This document shows positions 1 through 9,874 of a stretch of DNA of 64,000 nt, piece by piece; position 1 is the stretch's first letter; every line of letters begins with the position of its first letter. The stretch comes from Stemphylium vesicarium (Eukaryota > Ascomycota > Dothideomycetes > Pleosporales > Pleosporaceae): the NCBI GenBank assembly GCA_004380135.1, contig QXCR01000015.1:1-64000 (forward strand). Reading direction: 5' to 3'. Made by a program: the position numbers and the translations under genes. Below the pieces are notes generated by a model, which was not told the DNA's origin, did not search any database, and worked only from the letters and a program-made list of their open reading frames with translations.

Positions 1-7
1 TACTATA

Positions 8-542
8 ATGGCCCGTACAAAGCAAACCGCGCGAAAGTCAGTTGGGGGCAAAGCGCCAACAAAGGCCCTAAAATCGAAGGCCGCCCGTACTACAAAGTCT
101 ACAGCTGCTAATGCAGTAAAAAGGCGAAGAAGATTCAAGCCAGGCAGTACGTTATTACAGCGTGTTATCACTAGTAATAGTCTAACAATACACAGCTATT
201 GCGCTTAGAGAGATCAAGAAGTACCAGAAGAGTACAGATCTCCTTCTACGCAAGCTACCCTTCAGCCGACTTGTCCGCGAGATTGCGCACGCGGAACGGT
301 CATATGTGCGCTTCCAGGCATCTGCAATGCTAGCTATTCAAGAGGCAGCTGAGGCGTGGTTAGTTGGCTATTTTGAAGGTATCATTGACTACTACCCTAT
401 TGTACTTAAAATGCTAATTTTAATAGATTGCAATGTGAACGCTATCCACGCAAAGCGCGTCACAATACAACAGAAGGACTATAAGCTTGCTTGTAGATAC
501 TATAACAAACTCTGGCGTGATGGCCCTAGGTTTACGTACTAG
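8..542 (+). CDS. Divergent histone H3 variant, three exons
   Basis: Exons 8-146, 196-378 and 427-542 join to a 145-residue protein. Both introns (49 and 48 bases) have GT..AG borders and restore canonical H3 sequence across each junction: PGT-IALREI at the first and FED-CNVNAIH at the second. The start of the tail ARTKQTARKS is that of H3, so K4, K9, K14, K18 and K23 are present. Position 11 is Val, and the K27 site reads AAR-TT, so K27 is lost. The linker to the fold carries one extra residue and the basic run KRRRR. The fold keeps LREIKKYQKSTDLLLRKLPF and AIHAKRVTIQQKD. Loop 1 (HAERSYVRF) has canonical length, unlike the longer loop of CENP-A, so this is not obviously CenH3. The C-terminus ends YYNKLWRDGPRFTY and is longer than the usual end. 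Only seven bases of upstream sequence are in view. The alternative is a young pseudogene, but the unbroken frame and working splice sites argue against that. Confidence 0.8.
147..195 (+). other. Intron 1 of the H3 variant gene
   Basis: The donor is GTACGT and the acceptor ACACAG, with a TCTAAC-type branch sequence 11-15 bases before the end. Splicing here replaces an out-of-frame tail by the H3 alpha-N helix sequence. Confidence 0.8.
379..426 (+). other. Intron 2 of the H3 variant gene
   Basis: The donor is GTATCA and the acceptor TTTAATAG, with a GCTAAT branch-like sequence. The intron happens to be a multiple of three and contains no stop, so intron retention would also stay open and insert 16 residues after the second helix. 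Confidence 0.75.
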
Positions 543-669
543 AAAGCGAATAGGGTTATAGTCTAAGGAATACATAATGTATTTGTATGATAGTTGACGT
601 AAAAAACAAGGCGGTTCTTAGAGCTGTAATAATATGCTATAATAGCCACTACTATACATCTTATAGAAT

Positions 670-806
670 CTTACAACCCAACCCAGCCCACACTAAAAAA
701 GTCAATAACCCAACCCAACCCATGCCAAGCACGCTAGCAATGGGTTATGCTGGGTTGGGTTGGGTTGTATTATGTCAGACCCCAACCACAACCCAACCCG
801 ACCCAT
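670..806. repeat. TGGGT/ACCCA repeat cluster with inverted arms
   Basis: The left arm is a run of ACCCA units (about 676-724). The right arm has TGGGT units (about 742-770) and is followed by further ACCCA units to about 806. The arms face each other around a short spacer. Such short-unit clusters are typical of subterminal regions of hAT-type DNA transposons and their MITEs; that link is inference. No transposase or clear terminal inverted repeat is visible. Confidence 0.55.
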
Positions 807-1084
807 TTGCCAGCCTAGCTGGAATACAGTACCTACACACCGTTCACACATTGTTCATAACAACATACAAAGCAACCTTAGTTTAATCCTTTAATTCTTC
901 CTGCACATAATCCCTAATAATTATGCTATAGGAACTAAGATCTATATCTCCGCTAGCTAACGTTGTAGGCGCTATGCCCTATACATACTAGCCTTTAAGT
1001 GAGAGAAGATAAGATAGAACCTAGGTTATACTAAGATTTATGACTTCACATTCTACGATATAGCGAGGATTATGCCTATTAAGT

Positions 1085-1215
1085 TCACCAATCAAGCGCG
1101 GCATCACGGCTTGATTTGCTTGTACTTTTGAGCAGTCTGGGCTTGATCTGGCTTGATTGTATCCACTCAATCAAATCAATCAAGCCCATCAAGCAGGCTT
1201 GATTGTTGGCATCTC
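1085..1215. repeat. TCAAGC/GCTTGA repeat cluster in both orientations
   Basis: Repeated CAATCAAGC and GCTTGATTG words occur in both directions, including a palindromic stretch around 1150-1205. This resembles the subterminal repeat fields of hAT-like elements. No coding sequence belongs to it. Confidence 0.55.
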
Positions 1216-1249
1216 TGCAGGCTGCGGAACATCCGGGTCTGAATGTCGA

Positions 1250-1725
1250 GGTGCAATCATATCTGGTTAGAAGCTTCTGCACGGCTACTGCTTCCTCCTT
1301 TGTGTGTAGCAGAAAGATCAATGACTTGTTGCTGCATAGCTTCTACAGTCCCTACTGACACACTTAGGATTTCACAGGAGTGGATAGCGTGCCTCGCGGT
1401 CTCGTGCATTATGGTAAAGTCTTAGAAGCCGGGAGTCGACCGCAATCGGTCCTATGCACCCTACGTCAACACAATGGAAAGATTGTGTTTGGCCGGACTC
1501 GCCTTCTCAATAGTCCGGACAACGTCCCGTACAGACCAGACAGACGAGTCCTGCAGCTCGAGGAGAGTCTGCACAAGAGGTACGTGTAAAGAGAAAGGCT
1601 CCGAGGGTGGGAGCTTAGGCCACATGTAGCATAAAGTCTGTTGCAGAAGGTGCTGGAACGTGGAGTCTACACCTATACAGAGGATAAGGCATCTTCGGGG
1701 ATTCCAGCGTGCGCAGAACGTCATC
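1250..1725 (-). pseudogene. Relic of a coding gene, frame broken
   Basis: On the minus strand one frame reads SVWSVRDVVRTIEKASP (near 1500-1560). After stops, another stretch reads HETARHAIHSCEIL and SVGTVEAMQQQVIDL (near 1300-1410). The amphipathic helical style, with an EL..SVW.VRD motif followed by a helical hairpin, resembles C-terminal parts of a widespread fungal family with CorA-like topology, but that assignment is from memory and weak. Stops at several places mean no intact product. Confidence 0.3.
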
Positions 1726-1842
1726 TCATGCTAAGCGTATCTCGAGGGATTGTGAGAAAAAGTCTTAAGCAGGACACGAAACCATGTATCTGATGCCAAC
1801 ATTAGTAACAGGTCATCTTGCGATATGGGCTTGCTTTTGCAG

Positions 1843-2548
1843 ATCAGACACCGTTGGAGAGCGAGGAGGAGCGCCAAGCCAAGCGCAGCGTCGAACTCAT
1901 GCGCATCAAAGAGCTTACACTTTCGGTCTCCGAACGCTCTTCCTCCGAAGTACCATCGATCGAGCCCACCACACGCCCTGCAGTGGTTGTCATTCCTGCT
2001 CCCATCGTTGTTCCGGCTGCAACCGCTTGTGTCACGGTTTGGGGTCTCTACTGCTCCTGCTCTTCACCTCCTCGCGGCTACTCACCTTAGCGAGCTATGC
2101 CTATCTGGGACTAGCACTGTTTGCTGTCACCAACCTACGTATTCTGTTTGTAGCCTCACACAATACAACCTCAGTTCAATCCTTTAATTCTTCCTACACT
2201 CTATCCTTAACAGCTTGTCCTGCTCTTCTCATGTCGCCCCCACTTTTATCGCGGCCTATTGCTGATCCCGAGCGTTCCCGAAAGACACAGTCAGCATACA
2301 ATCCCGTCGCAACCGCTGGGCTATGGGACTCTGGTATGTCGGAGCATCCAGGCCTCAAGTCGCGTCCCACCAGTATGTCCGTCATCATGGACAGGCAGAA
2401 GAAGCAAGACAGGAGGCGCGAGCCCAGCAAGACTAAGGAAGAGAAGAAGGCGAAGAACGAGGACGTGGCGTCGCTGAAGAAGAAGACTAGCGAATGGCGC
2501 AAGTTTAAAACGAGCTTGAAGCATCTCTTTCGACGCGAGAAGTCTTAA
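1843..2548 (+). pseudogene. Fragmented hypothetical gene
   Basis: A protein-like stretch follows a good acceptor (CTTTTGCAG ending at 1842) and contains ESEEERQAKRSVELMRIKEL. It runs to about 2050 before losing frame. A second stretch in another frame (about 2230-2548) is Lys/Arg-rich, contains KTKEEKKAKNEDVASLKKK and ends FRREKS. An intron between them, with an acceptor at 2091 or 2156, could join them into one protein, but no donor choice is convincing. No family was recognised. Either a spliced hypothetical gene or a relic. Confidence 0.3.
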
Positions 2549-2963
2549 AGGAGCAAGATTTCGGAAGAAAGATGCTCAAGCATATGCCCTGACGGCCCTG
2601 TCTCATTTTTGCAACATTGTATCTCAAGAGTGCCGCCTCGCGCGGTTTTCCACAAGCGTTTCGTACCTCAATTTGGTTATTGGATATCCGGCATCAATGC
2701 CACTGTCGTTAGACATTCTTCATTGTATATATATTATACTCAATACCCTCGCGTCAGCGACCCATCATAGGCTTGGTTGCTACAATTTAAGTTCGATACC
2801 CATCTCAAGCATCAGGCTCTTGATTATTCGTCTCGTCCCCTGAATAACTAATAGAGGCCTAGGCGCTAGCTCATTCTCGATAGCCTGCAACTACTTCTCT
2901 TCGGGTACTAGGAATGGTGAATAGTGTTGTTCAGGGTAGTTGATTGCATACGTGGTCATCACT
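2549..2963. other. Intergenic, no feature seen
   Basis: A short AT-rich stretch near 2727 (ATATATATTATA) is the only notable point. It lies downstream of both flanking reading frames. Confidence 0.5.
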
Positions 2964-3884
2964 CTACTCTAACAACCGCACAATGTCCTCATGTCCTAAT
3001 TCGCGAGCAAAATCCAAAGCCGTCAACCCCGCCCTGTTCCTGTACTCCTTATCCGCGCCTTTCTCTAAGAGAAATGAGACTGCCTCAGTACGGTGGTCCT
3101 TAACAGCACAATGTAGCGCAGAGCCCCAACCTTTGTCCTGTCGGTGCGCAGGAATTGTCTCCAAGTCTCTATACGGGTGTGCATTGACATCAGCGCCGCG
3201 ATCTAGCAGCTGCTGCATAATGTCAATGTCGCCGTTTCTGGCAGCATTGAGAAGTGCCTTGGGCGCCTTTTCCAGCGATGCGTCATGTGCCAATAATAGC
3301 GCTGCCATATGCCTATCACCATTCATACAGGCCAACTCTAGTGGGTTGTTGCTCGTCTGGGTGCCCTCGTCCACCCCGGCGCCTTTTGATAATAGATGCG
3401 CAGCAATTTTTAGGGCAGCTGTATCGCCATCGGGATATTCTGGGCCTGTCTCCGTCGCACTGACAAGGTGTCTGTTTACCTGTCAGTTATTTCTGCGCGT
3501 CAAATAGTCTCGAGAAGGGTAGCGAAAGGCTTACACAAGAGCGCTGCCAATATGGTCAAAGTGCTCGTTGACATCCCAACCGTGCGCTAGCGCCACATCG
3601 ATGGCTTTCGTATTCCACCCGTTTTCCTCACGTGCCCCTTCTGAGACGTACATGATGGTGCTATCACCCCACCTAGCACCACGCTTGAAAAGCTCATCGG
3701 CTATATCGAACCGGGCTAGCTCCAATGCTGTGCTGAGGGCCTCGGTCAATCCCTGACCCCGGTGCAAAGCATTAGGACCTTCGGCCTCGCGTGTCGACAG
3801 CATATCTTGTAGGGTAGCGAGGTCGTTAGACTCGATAGCGGCAAGCATTTGCGTGTTGAAGTTATCGTCGTCGTTATTAGTCAT
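2964..3884 (-). CDS. Ankyrin-repeat protein
   Basis: Exon 1 is 3537-3884 and exon 2 is 2964-3479. The 57-base intron has donor GTGTAAG and an acceptor ending ACAG. The product has 287 residues and starts MTNNDDDNFNTQ; an in-frame ATG exists further upstream, but its extension looks non-coding. Ankyrin features are clear: LLDRGADVNAHPY, SALHCAVKDHRTEAVSFLLEKGAD and LTALDFARELGHEDIVRLL, about five units in all. There is no signal peptide or membrane segment, so a cytosolic or nuclear binding role is likely. Its partner cannot be predicted. Confidence 0.85.
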
Positions 3885-4580
3885 TGCTTGAGTGACGTGG
3901 AGGATAAATTTTGAATGTGAATAATTTTCGCCCTTGCGATTTGGAGATCGAGTATTGCGGGCTTGGCAGATGGGATTAAGCTGGAAAAATGGTAATGGGT
4001 TGGAGGGAAGAAGTCGAAGGCGGGAAGTCTTTCTAAGACGCGGTCTCTTTAGTGTGGCGCAGTCAGGTCGTATAAGGCGTACCATAGTCACAGCCCCAGC
4101 TAACCCAACATCCCTGTCTAAATTCTGACGTGAGATCTCACTCTCGTAAATACAACTCTGTCGCGGGTTTCCTTACTATGCGGAAACTAGCCAAGGATTA
4201 CTATTATTATAGTAAAAGGCATTATTATCTCCTGGTACTGAGGCAATAGTAAAGAAACCTGACGATGACGACGATGAGGATTGCGATGCTAGTGAGCACG
4301 ACCCACGCAATGCGAGAATCTCACCGCAAGGCTAGGCACAGATCGATCTTCTGCCTACCCGAACTGAAGGGATAGTAATGAAATCGTGGATCTCATCATG
4401 GTGGTAAATTCAGTAAGAGGCCGAAGGATGTAGACAACCTATAAATGATACAGTTATGCCCCCGACATTAGAAAGAACATCATCAACAACACAACTACCA
4501 CAATCATTAGCAACTCTTTTATTCCATTAGACATTGCCATTGAAAGCTAGTTTATACTTCTTTCCTCAATCACCGCAACC
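3885..4580. promoter_or_regulatory. Intergenic region upstream of two divergent genes
   Basis: The region separates the ankyrin gene and the secreted-protein gene, which are transcribed away from each other. A TATA-like CTATAAATG at 4439-4447 lies about 135 bases before the secreted-protein start, and the sequence between them is A/C-rich as in fungal 5' leaders. Confidence 0.45.
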
Positions 4581-5798
4581 ATGAGGTTCTCATTCGCTCT
4601 CGTCGGCGCGGCTTTCCTCTTCACCCCTTCCATCGGTGCACCCACTGTGGACAATGGGCTTGAGGGTCGTGCACCTCCTCCGTGAGTATTCTCCTGCTTC
4701 ATTGTAGTATATAGGACACCGCTTGCAATAGTGTTCGAAGATATCAACAAGTTATCAAAATATGACTAGACGGATGTAGCTAACTTCAAGTAGGCCACCA
4801 CCTCCACCAGCTCCCCCGGTTCCACCCGCGCCACCAGCCCCAGCCCCAGCTCCCCCAGCTCCAGCTAATCCAGATCCCTCCGAGTCTGACATCCGGTCCC
4901 ACATGAATGCCATCGCACGAGACAGCTGTATGTTCTACGCGAAGGTAGGCATTGAGAAGGACGTCAAGAACAAGCGCGACGAGCGGGGCCTCAATGGTTA
5001 TATACTCTTGGAAGACACATGGACGGACAAGGATTACCCCAAAAATACCATCAATGGCATGACGGGTAAAAGGACAAGGGGCAGGAGGTTCTTTTCCAAG
5101 GCATCCAAGGTTCTTGCTCAGGATTGTTCCGGGACCGTCTATGTCTTTCTACCCCCGGGCAGTGGCACAACCTGGTCAGGTGATCTCGTTGGCACTATCT
5201 GGTCGAACGACGAGTGGCCCGCTCTGGTAGCAAATCCCAAGGTTGACAGGGTCATCCGTCTCGACATGAACGACGCAAACAAAAGGGAGGCCATCAAAGG
5301 CAGTCTTCCAAAGCGTAGCGTGGCCGCCATTGAGGCACGCGATTCCAACGACAAGTGTACGTTAAACCCCAGGTACAGAGTTTTCGGCCATCCAAACGCC
5401 AGGCTGCCTGGCGCGTTGCGATGCCGATAACGTACTTGAATGTCTTCGGATGAATCAAACTGACTTTGCTCTCAGGTACCATTGCGCTTACCCAGTGGGA
5501 CAACGACCACGTCGACGGACCGGGAGATCGCTTCGAGGTCGAATTCGATGTGACCAACGGCAACGGCGCTATTCTAGGACACCAGGTCCGCGTCTCTATC
5601 GGCGACTGGAACCCGTTGAGCTGGGTGAGCGGCAAGATCTCTACCGGCCTCATCGTCATCCCCAGCGGCGACAATGTTGGCTTCTGGTACGGCGGTCGTT
5701 ACTGGAGCTCCCAGGACAGCGACTGCAAGTTGGGTAACTGGGTCGATGACGCGAACAACGCCCGCCACCGCCCTATCAACTGCAACTTCCAATGTTAG
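4581..5798 (+). CDS. Secreted two-domain protein with proline-rich linker
   Basis: Exons 4581-4681, 4794-5356 and 5476-5798 give 328 residues. Introns of 112 and 119 bases have donors GTGAGT and GTACGT and acceptors AAGTAG and TCTCAG. Residues 1 to about 19 form a signal peptide (MRFSFALVGAAFLFTPSIGA). A Pro/Ala linker of about 30 residues follows, split by intron 1. A middle domain starts near SDIRSHMNAIARDS and contains VYVFLPPGSGT and WPALVANPKVDRVIRLD. The C-terminal domain starts near TIALTQWDNDHVDGPGD, contains WVSGKISTGLIVIPSGDNVGFW and ends in a Cys pair. The modular, secreted, small-gene character fits a host- or microbe-directed protein. The middle domain faintly recalls fungal secreted enzyme or toxin modules, but no catalytic motif was recognised. 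Confidence 0.8.
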
Positions 5799-6269
5799 AT
5801 GGGGTCAAAGACATTCTCTAACATTAATGGAGTTCAGCGGAAAACAACAATGGTTACTTTAGCATGAGCTTGGAGTGTGTTGCATTTGGAACAGATCAGA
5901 TGTATTCAGGTACAAGAGGTTGCTGTATTCTCAGCTGTACATTTGTTTGGTTTTTTGGGATATAGAAGGGTTTTGTTTTGTCATATTTTATACTCGATTT
6001 TGTAGATTTATAAAGTTTGCACTTTTCCTAGACCTGATGTTCAAACGTGTGTGAAGATTCACTTTGCAGCAAACGCGAAAAAGGAACCATAAAACGCTTA
6101 CAGTCCCTTGGCAGGTTCAATTTGCCATTCGCCGAAATATTCACTCCCCAGACATTTGACCACATAGCATTTCTGGCAATATATTCTCCACTCGTGCCCT
6201 CTTTCTCTCAATCTTTTCACTTCTACTCGAGGCTGTCTGGGGCAGTTGACATCAAGGGATTCCCGCGCA
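5799..6269. other. Intergenic, no feature seen
   Basis: It begins with the 3' region of the secreted-protein gene, T-rich around 5945-6010. No coding frame or RNA gene was recognised. Confidence 0.5.
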
Positions 6270-7074
6270 ATGTATGCAACGAGAACAGACCAGTCGCAAC
6301 TTGCCAAAGCATTGCTCCCAAAATATGCTGCATTTTCCCAACTGGGGGATCAATCGCCAAATCTGCCGGATGTTCACATATGCAATGCAAAGATCTGGTG
6401 GTCTTTTACTACCCTGAACTGACAAGTCAATACTGGAGGCAAGCCAAATGATGATGAAGGCGTGTACGAGTTGAACCTGAGTACGGAACAGATGGGGGAA
6501 TTCAACAAGCTTAGCAAGACCGAAGACAACGCCGAGTACATTAAGATGTTGAAGCAGTTTGACGCAACATACCATGCCGTTGCGACGAATATGACGAACT
6601 ATGCCTATCTTACACGCCGAAATTCTATGCTCCCGTAAGCAATTGTTAACAGTTTACTAGTTTAATCTAGGAGTGGTTGTTGGTGCCTCGTTCACTAAAA
6701 CGAGTTGGCCGTAGTGACATCTAATAGGTGTTAGGTCTAGGTAGGGGCGCGCGCATACCCGCCGCCTGCCTTTGGATCAAGAATGCCCTATCAGCCAAGA
6801 AGGAGATTCTTTTTTCGAGTGCGACACCTCGCAGGCAGTATGGTGTAGGTCAACCTGCGGTCGATCGCTGCACAAAACATGCTTGGAGGATTGGCGTGCA
6901 CAATGCGTCGTCGATGTTAGGGACTTCGCGTGCCCTGTCTGTCGTGGTAGTTGGGATGTTGCTTCGAATTGCGATGCCTGTGAGGCTCTTCATGTGCGTC
7001 GACGGTCGATGGAAGAGATAAGACATGTCTCGTGCCGCGCATCGTGGCGCGAAGGATGCGAGTGCGCCTGAGCT
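6270..7074 (+). pseudogene. Decayed RING-type zinc finger gene
   Basis: An ATG at 6270 opens a coherent frame (LAKALLPKYAAFSQLGDQ) that meets TGA at 6420-6422. It then continues sensibly in the same frame (EGVYELNLSTEQMGEF) to a stop at 6636-6638, which overlaps a GTAAGC donor-like site at 6635. A second block (about 6745-7074) reads RRLPLDQECPI then SQEGD, and later VWCRSTCGRSLHKTCLEDW and FACPVCRGSW. That is the fungal RING or RING-like pattern C-x2-C..WC..CG..H..C...W..C..CR..W, but the second zinc cysteine is Ser (CPIS instead of CPIC). The splice phase between blocks does not join cleanly. The internal stop, lost ligand and phase conflict together indicate a pseudogene. Confidence 0.55.
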
Positions 7075-7192
7075 AAGTCTACAACGTGTAGGCTCTTTTC
7101 TTGAATTTTGATATCTACATAGAGGGAAATAAAAAGTATGCACAAAGAATTTGGGCTAGGGTGAAAAATGACGCGAGACGAATCTTGACGCC

Positions 7193-8423
7193 TTAAACAT
7201 CAGATCTTGTTGTCGCGCCAACAGCGTCGCCGCTCTTCGGAATCAAGAAGTCGCTCGCGGGTACTCTACCGTCGGGACCCCTTGCCTTCTTCAATGCCGA
7301 TGCATAAACGCTGATGAAGCTCGAGTTCAACCAGCTGCCGGATTGCCATGAGTTGCCAGAAGCCTTGATTCCCGAAGCGGTCAGACTGATCTGTGAGCTG
7401 CCAACATTGGCGACCGCAATGTTGTTCTTCAGAGTTGAACTGGAGCTGCGCATGTTGAAACCTACGTCGCCGTTGTTCCATGCTGTGTTGCGCTCGAATG
7501 TGAGGCTGCCGGGGTTGCCATTGTCAATGAAGCCCTTCTTCGCGTTGGCGAAAGCCATCGAGTTGCGCACGATGTGGTTCGCAGGAGGGTTGTTGGTGAT
7601 GCCGAGCTTGAAGCCATTGCCGTCTCCCTCGAAAGAGCTGAAACCCCAGTGGTTGAATCCATTGCCCCATGAGTATACCTCCTCCATTGTCACCGGCGAG
7701 CCGAACTGGAACAGGTCGAGACCATCATCGACGTTGTCCCAAAGGCGTGCATTATGCAGTACGTTGCCCTCTCCAGACCCTTCTTTGCATGCAAACCCGT
7801 CTGCAGATTCGCCGTTCTTGCGCGGGTCGCGGTTGCGGTAGGAATCGAGATAGAGCACAGTGTTGTTGGAAGACGCGCCTTGCAGCTGGAAGCCAGTCTC
7901 GTAGTTGTCGTGGGTGATGAGAAGTTCGTAATGATTGTGTGACGCATCACGAGCGTACACACCGTAAGGACCGTTGATCAGTCTGGAAGCATGGTCAGTG
8001 GACTGGGACTTGAATCTATGTAGATCACAGGACTTACTCTAGGTTGTAGAACTTCCAGTAGTTGCCCTTCTCGATGTGCAGGATTCCACGTTCCTTGTTG
8101 GGCAAAGATTCGTCCAAGCCGTATGGTGTTCCGGGCATGTTCTCACCATCGAGAATTACCTTCTCCTTCTCGTAAGAACGGAGAGTGATGGGTTGCGTTC
8201 GGGTGCCGCTCTTTACGATTTGGATGTTCGAGCTGGGCTTGTAGGTACCCGCACGGAGCAAGATGACATCGCCAGCGACAGCAGCATTGATGGCCGACTG
8301 AATGGAGCCATAAGGTGAGGTGGAAGTTCCCGATCCAGTACCTGAAGGCGAGACGTAGATATCCTTGGCGTCGCCGGTAGCGGTCAAGACTGCAACGGCA
8401 GTGGCGATAGTGAAAGAGCGCAT
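7193..8423 (-). CDS. Secreted pectate lyase, polysaccharide lyase family 9
   Basis: Exon 1 is 8038-8423 and exon 2 is 7193-7982; the 55-base intron has donor GTAAGT and acceptor TTCCAG. The product has 391 residues. The signal peptide is MRSFTIATAVAVLTATGDA. The body is a parallel beta-helix with repeated Asn ladders. PL9 hallmarks are present: GILHIEKGNYWKFYNLE, then ADGFACKEGSGEGNV with the candidate catalytic Lys, and WDNVDDGLDLF with the Asp cluster that binds calcium in characterised PL9 enzymes. It is expected to cleave polygalacturonate by beta-elimination outside the cell. No polygalacturonase or regulator gene is adjacent. Confidence 0.9.
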
Positions 8424-9874
8424 GTTTGGTATTTATTTAAGTAGACAGGAATGGTGAATCTGCGGCGAGTCTTTTTTGGCCTACTACATAACGGACATTC
8501 GTGGACGTTAAGTATTCGTCTCCATCCTGAACCTGAATACATTCGACTTTTCATCATTTCACCGCCGTGATGCTCTGGCTGGTCTCGTGTCAGTTGCCAA
8601 GATATATTTGATGAAGCTGCACTCGTAGTGAAGCTCCACCAATCCCTCAAATTTCCGACTCTTTACTTACTAGAATGCCGCCAGACTAGAAGCGGGAATA
8701 CATGCATCAAGAAATGCTAAGTTTGCTGCACCCCATACTCGCTTGCAGCGATTACACACTCCCACCCGTGGACGGCGCATGAATCACAGTCTCTGATTGA
8801 CGGATTGACATGCAGTGTCTCGAAAGATGGCCAAGATGTACGGGCTGTCGCCGTTGCGCAATGGCGCACGCATGAACATTGCGATACTCGCTGACGGATT
8901 AATGATGGCCGAGGGCTAGAACTGTGTGCACATGGTCAAAGCGACTGTGAGTATGCTATTTGCGCAATGTCGACTCGTGAGTGGGCTGGTGTGAAGGGGG
9001 TCGTTGCGTGAGTGGTCCATTGCAAGGCTGAAGGATGGGGTGGGGTTCAGCGGGGCCAATAAACCTCCGACAGCCGAGCAGTTGCCGGCCTATATCACCG
9101 ACTCCTATCACACGACACACCAGGTTGGGGGCCAAAACACGACTTGTGAGCCTGCAACTTGATCTCGCCGTTAATCACCAGAGCCCGTTAATCATCAAAG
9201 CCCGTTCTCGGGTTATGATCCCTAAAACATGATCGTGGCTTGGCTTGATTTCATGCCTCTTTCTCAGCGACATGCGCTGGTGTCGGTGTACAACCAGACT
9301 GCATCAACAGGTACATTAACACAATTCATCTGTTGGCGCGTTACATTACGATTCCAAGCTCACCATGAGGTCAGCTTGGGCTGGGATAGCCACAGTAGTA
9401 GCGTTGATGGTCGCCTGCGCTATGTAGGGCTTGGTCCCAGTTACAGCCAAGGCGACGCCAGCATGCCATGACTACGGAGATGCTCAACTGAATCATGGTT
9501 GCATCGCTACCTTGCGTAGATTTTAAATCGCAAATGCGGACTATAGTCCCATTAGTGCGAAAGCGCAAATTGAGCCAAGAAGACAGTCGGCGTGGAGTGG
9601 GCCTTAACTTCGCTCTACCCGTGCAGTTGTTGATGCATCGCTATAAGACAGATGAGAACTCATGCAACTCACCCCTTCGTAATATTCACTGACAACTTGT
9701 TGCGACTTTCTATCAGGATTAGAACGAGGGGTAAAGTGTGGAGGATGTTTTCCGAAATTCTTCGTTCTTGTAGTTCGCCGAGTATTCTAATGCTCTTAAT
9801 TTGTGTCGTAAATCCAACTATCTGAATCCGCTCTATTGCGTCGTTTCCTAAATACAGTCTGCCTGGTTTAATCT
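8424..9874. other. 1.4 kb intergenic region, no gene seen
   Basis: The segment next to 8424 is the 5' flank of the pectate lyase gene, with a TTAAATAAAT box on the minus strand at about 8432-8442. The rest has only short frames without splice-supported coding sequence. No RNA gene was recognised. Confidence 0.5.

Larger units (their letters stand above)
874..2198. repeat. Two diverged copies of a 32-base motif
   Basis: The sequence at 874-905 and the sequence at 2167-2198 share AACCT(T/C)AGTT(T/C)AATCC followed by TTTAATTCTTCCT. The direct copies bracket the relic region at 1250-2160. They may be remains of repeat ends or of a duplication. Confidence 0.4.

Noticed and set aside
8..542. H3-like gene as centromeric CenH3/Cse4
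   Set aside because: The N-terminal tail is that of canonical H3 and loop 1 is not lengthened; both argue against CENP-A.
8..542. H3-like gene as a mere pseudogene
   Set aside because: Two introns with correct borders restore the frame and conserved fold residues, and there is no internal stop after splicing.
1784..2548. A single 254-codon frame as one protein
   Set aside because: The first 140 codons read as low-quality out-of-frame text, and better coding style lies in another frame for 1843-2050. Only the end of the frame looks protein-like.
7193..8423. Assignment to PL1 or PL3 pectate lyase
   Set aside because: The Asp cluster with the Lys in DGFACKEGS and the long beta-helix fit PL9 better; hallmark PL1 motifs are missing.
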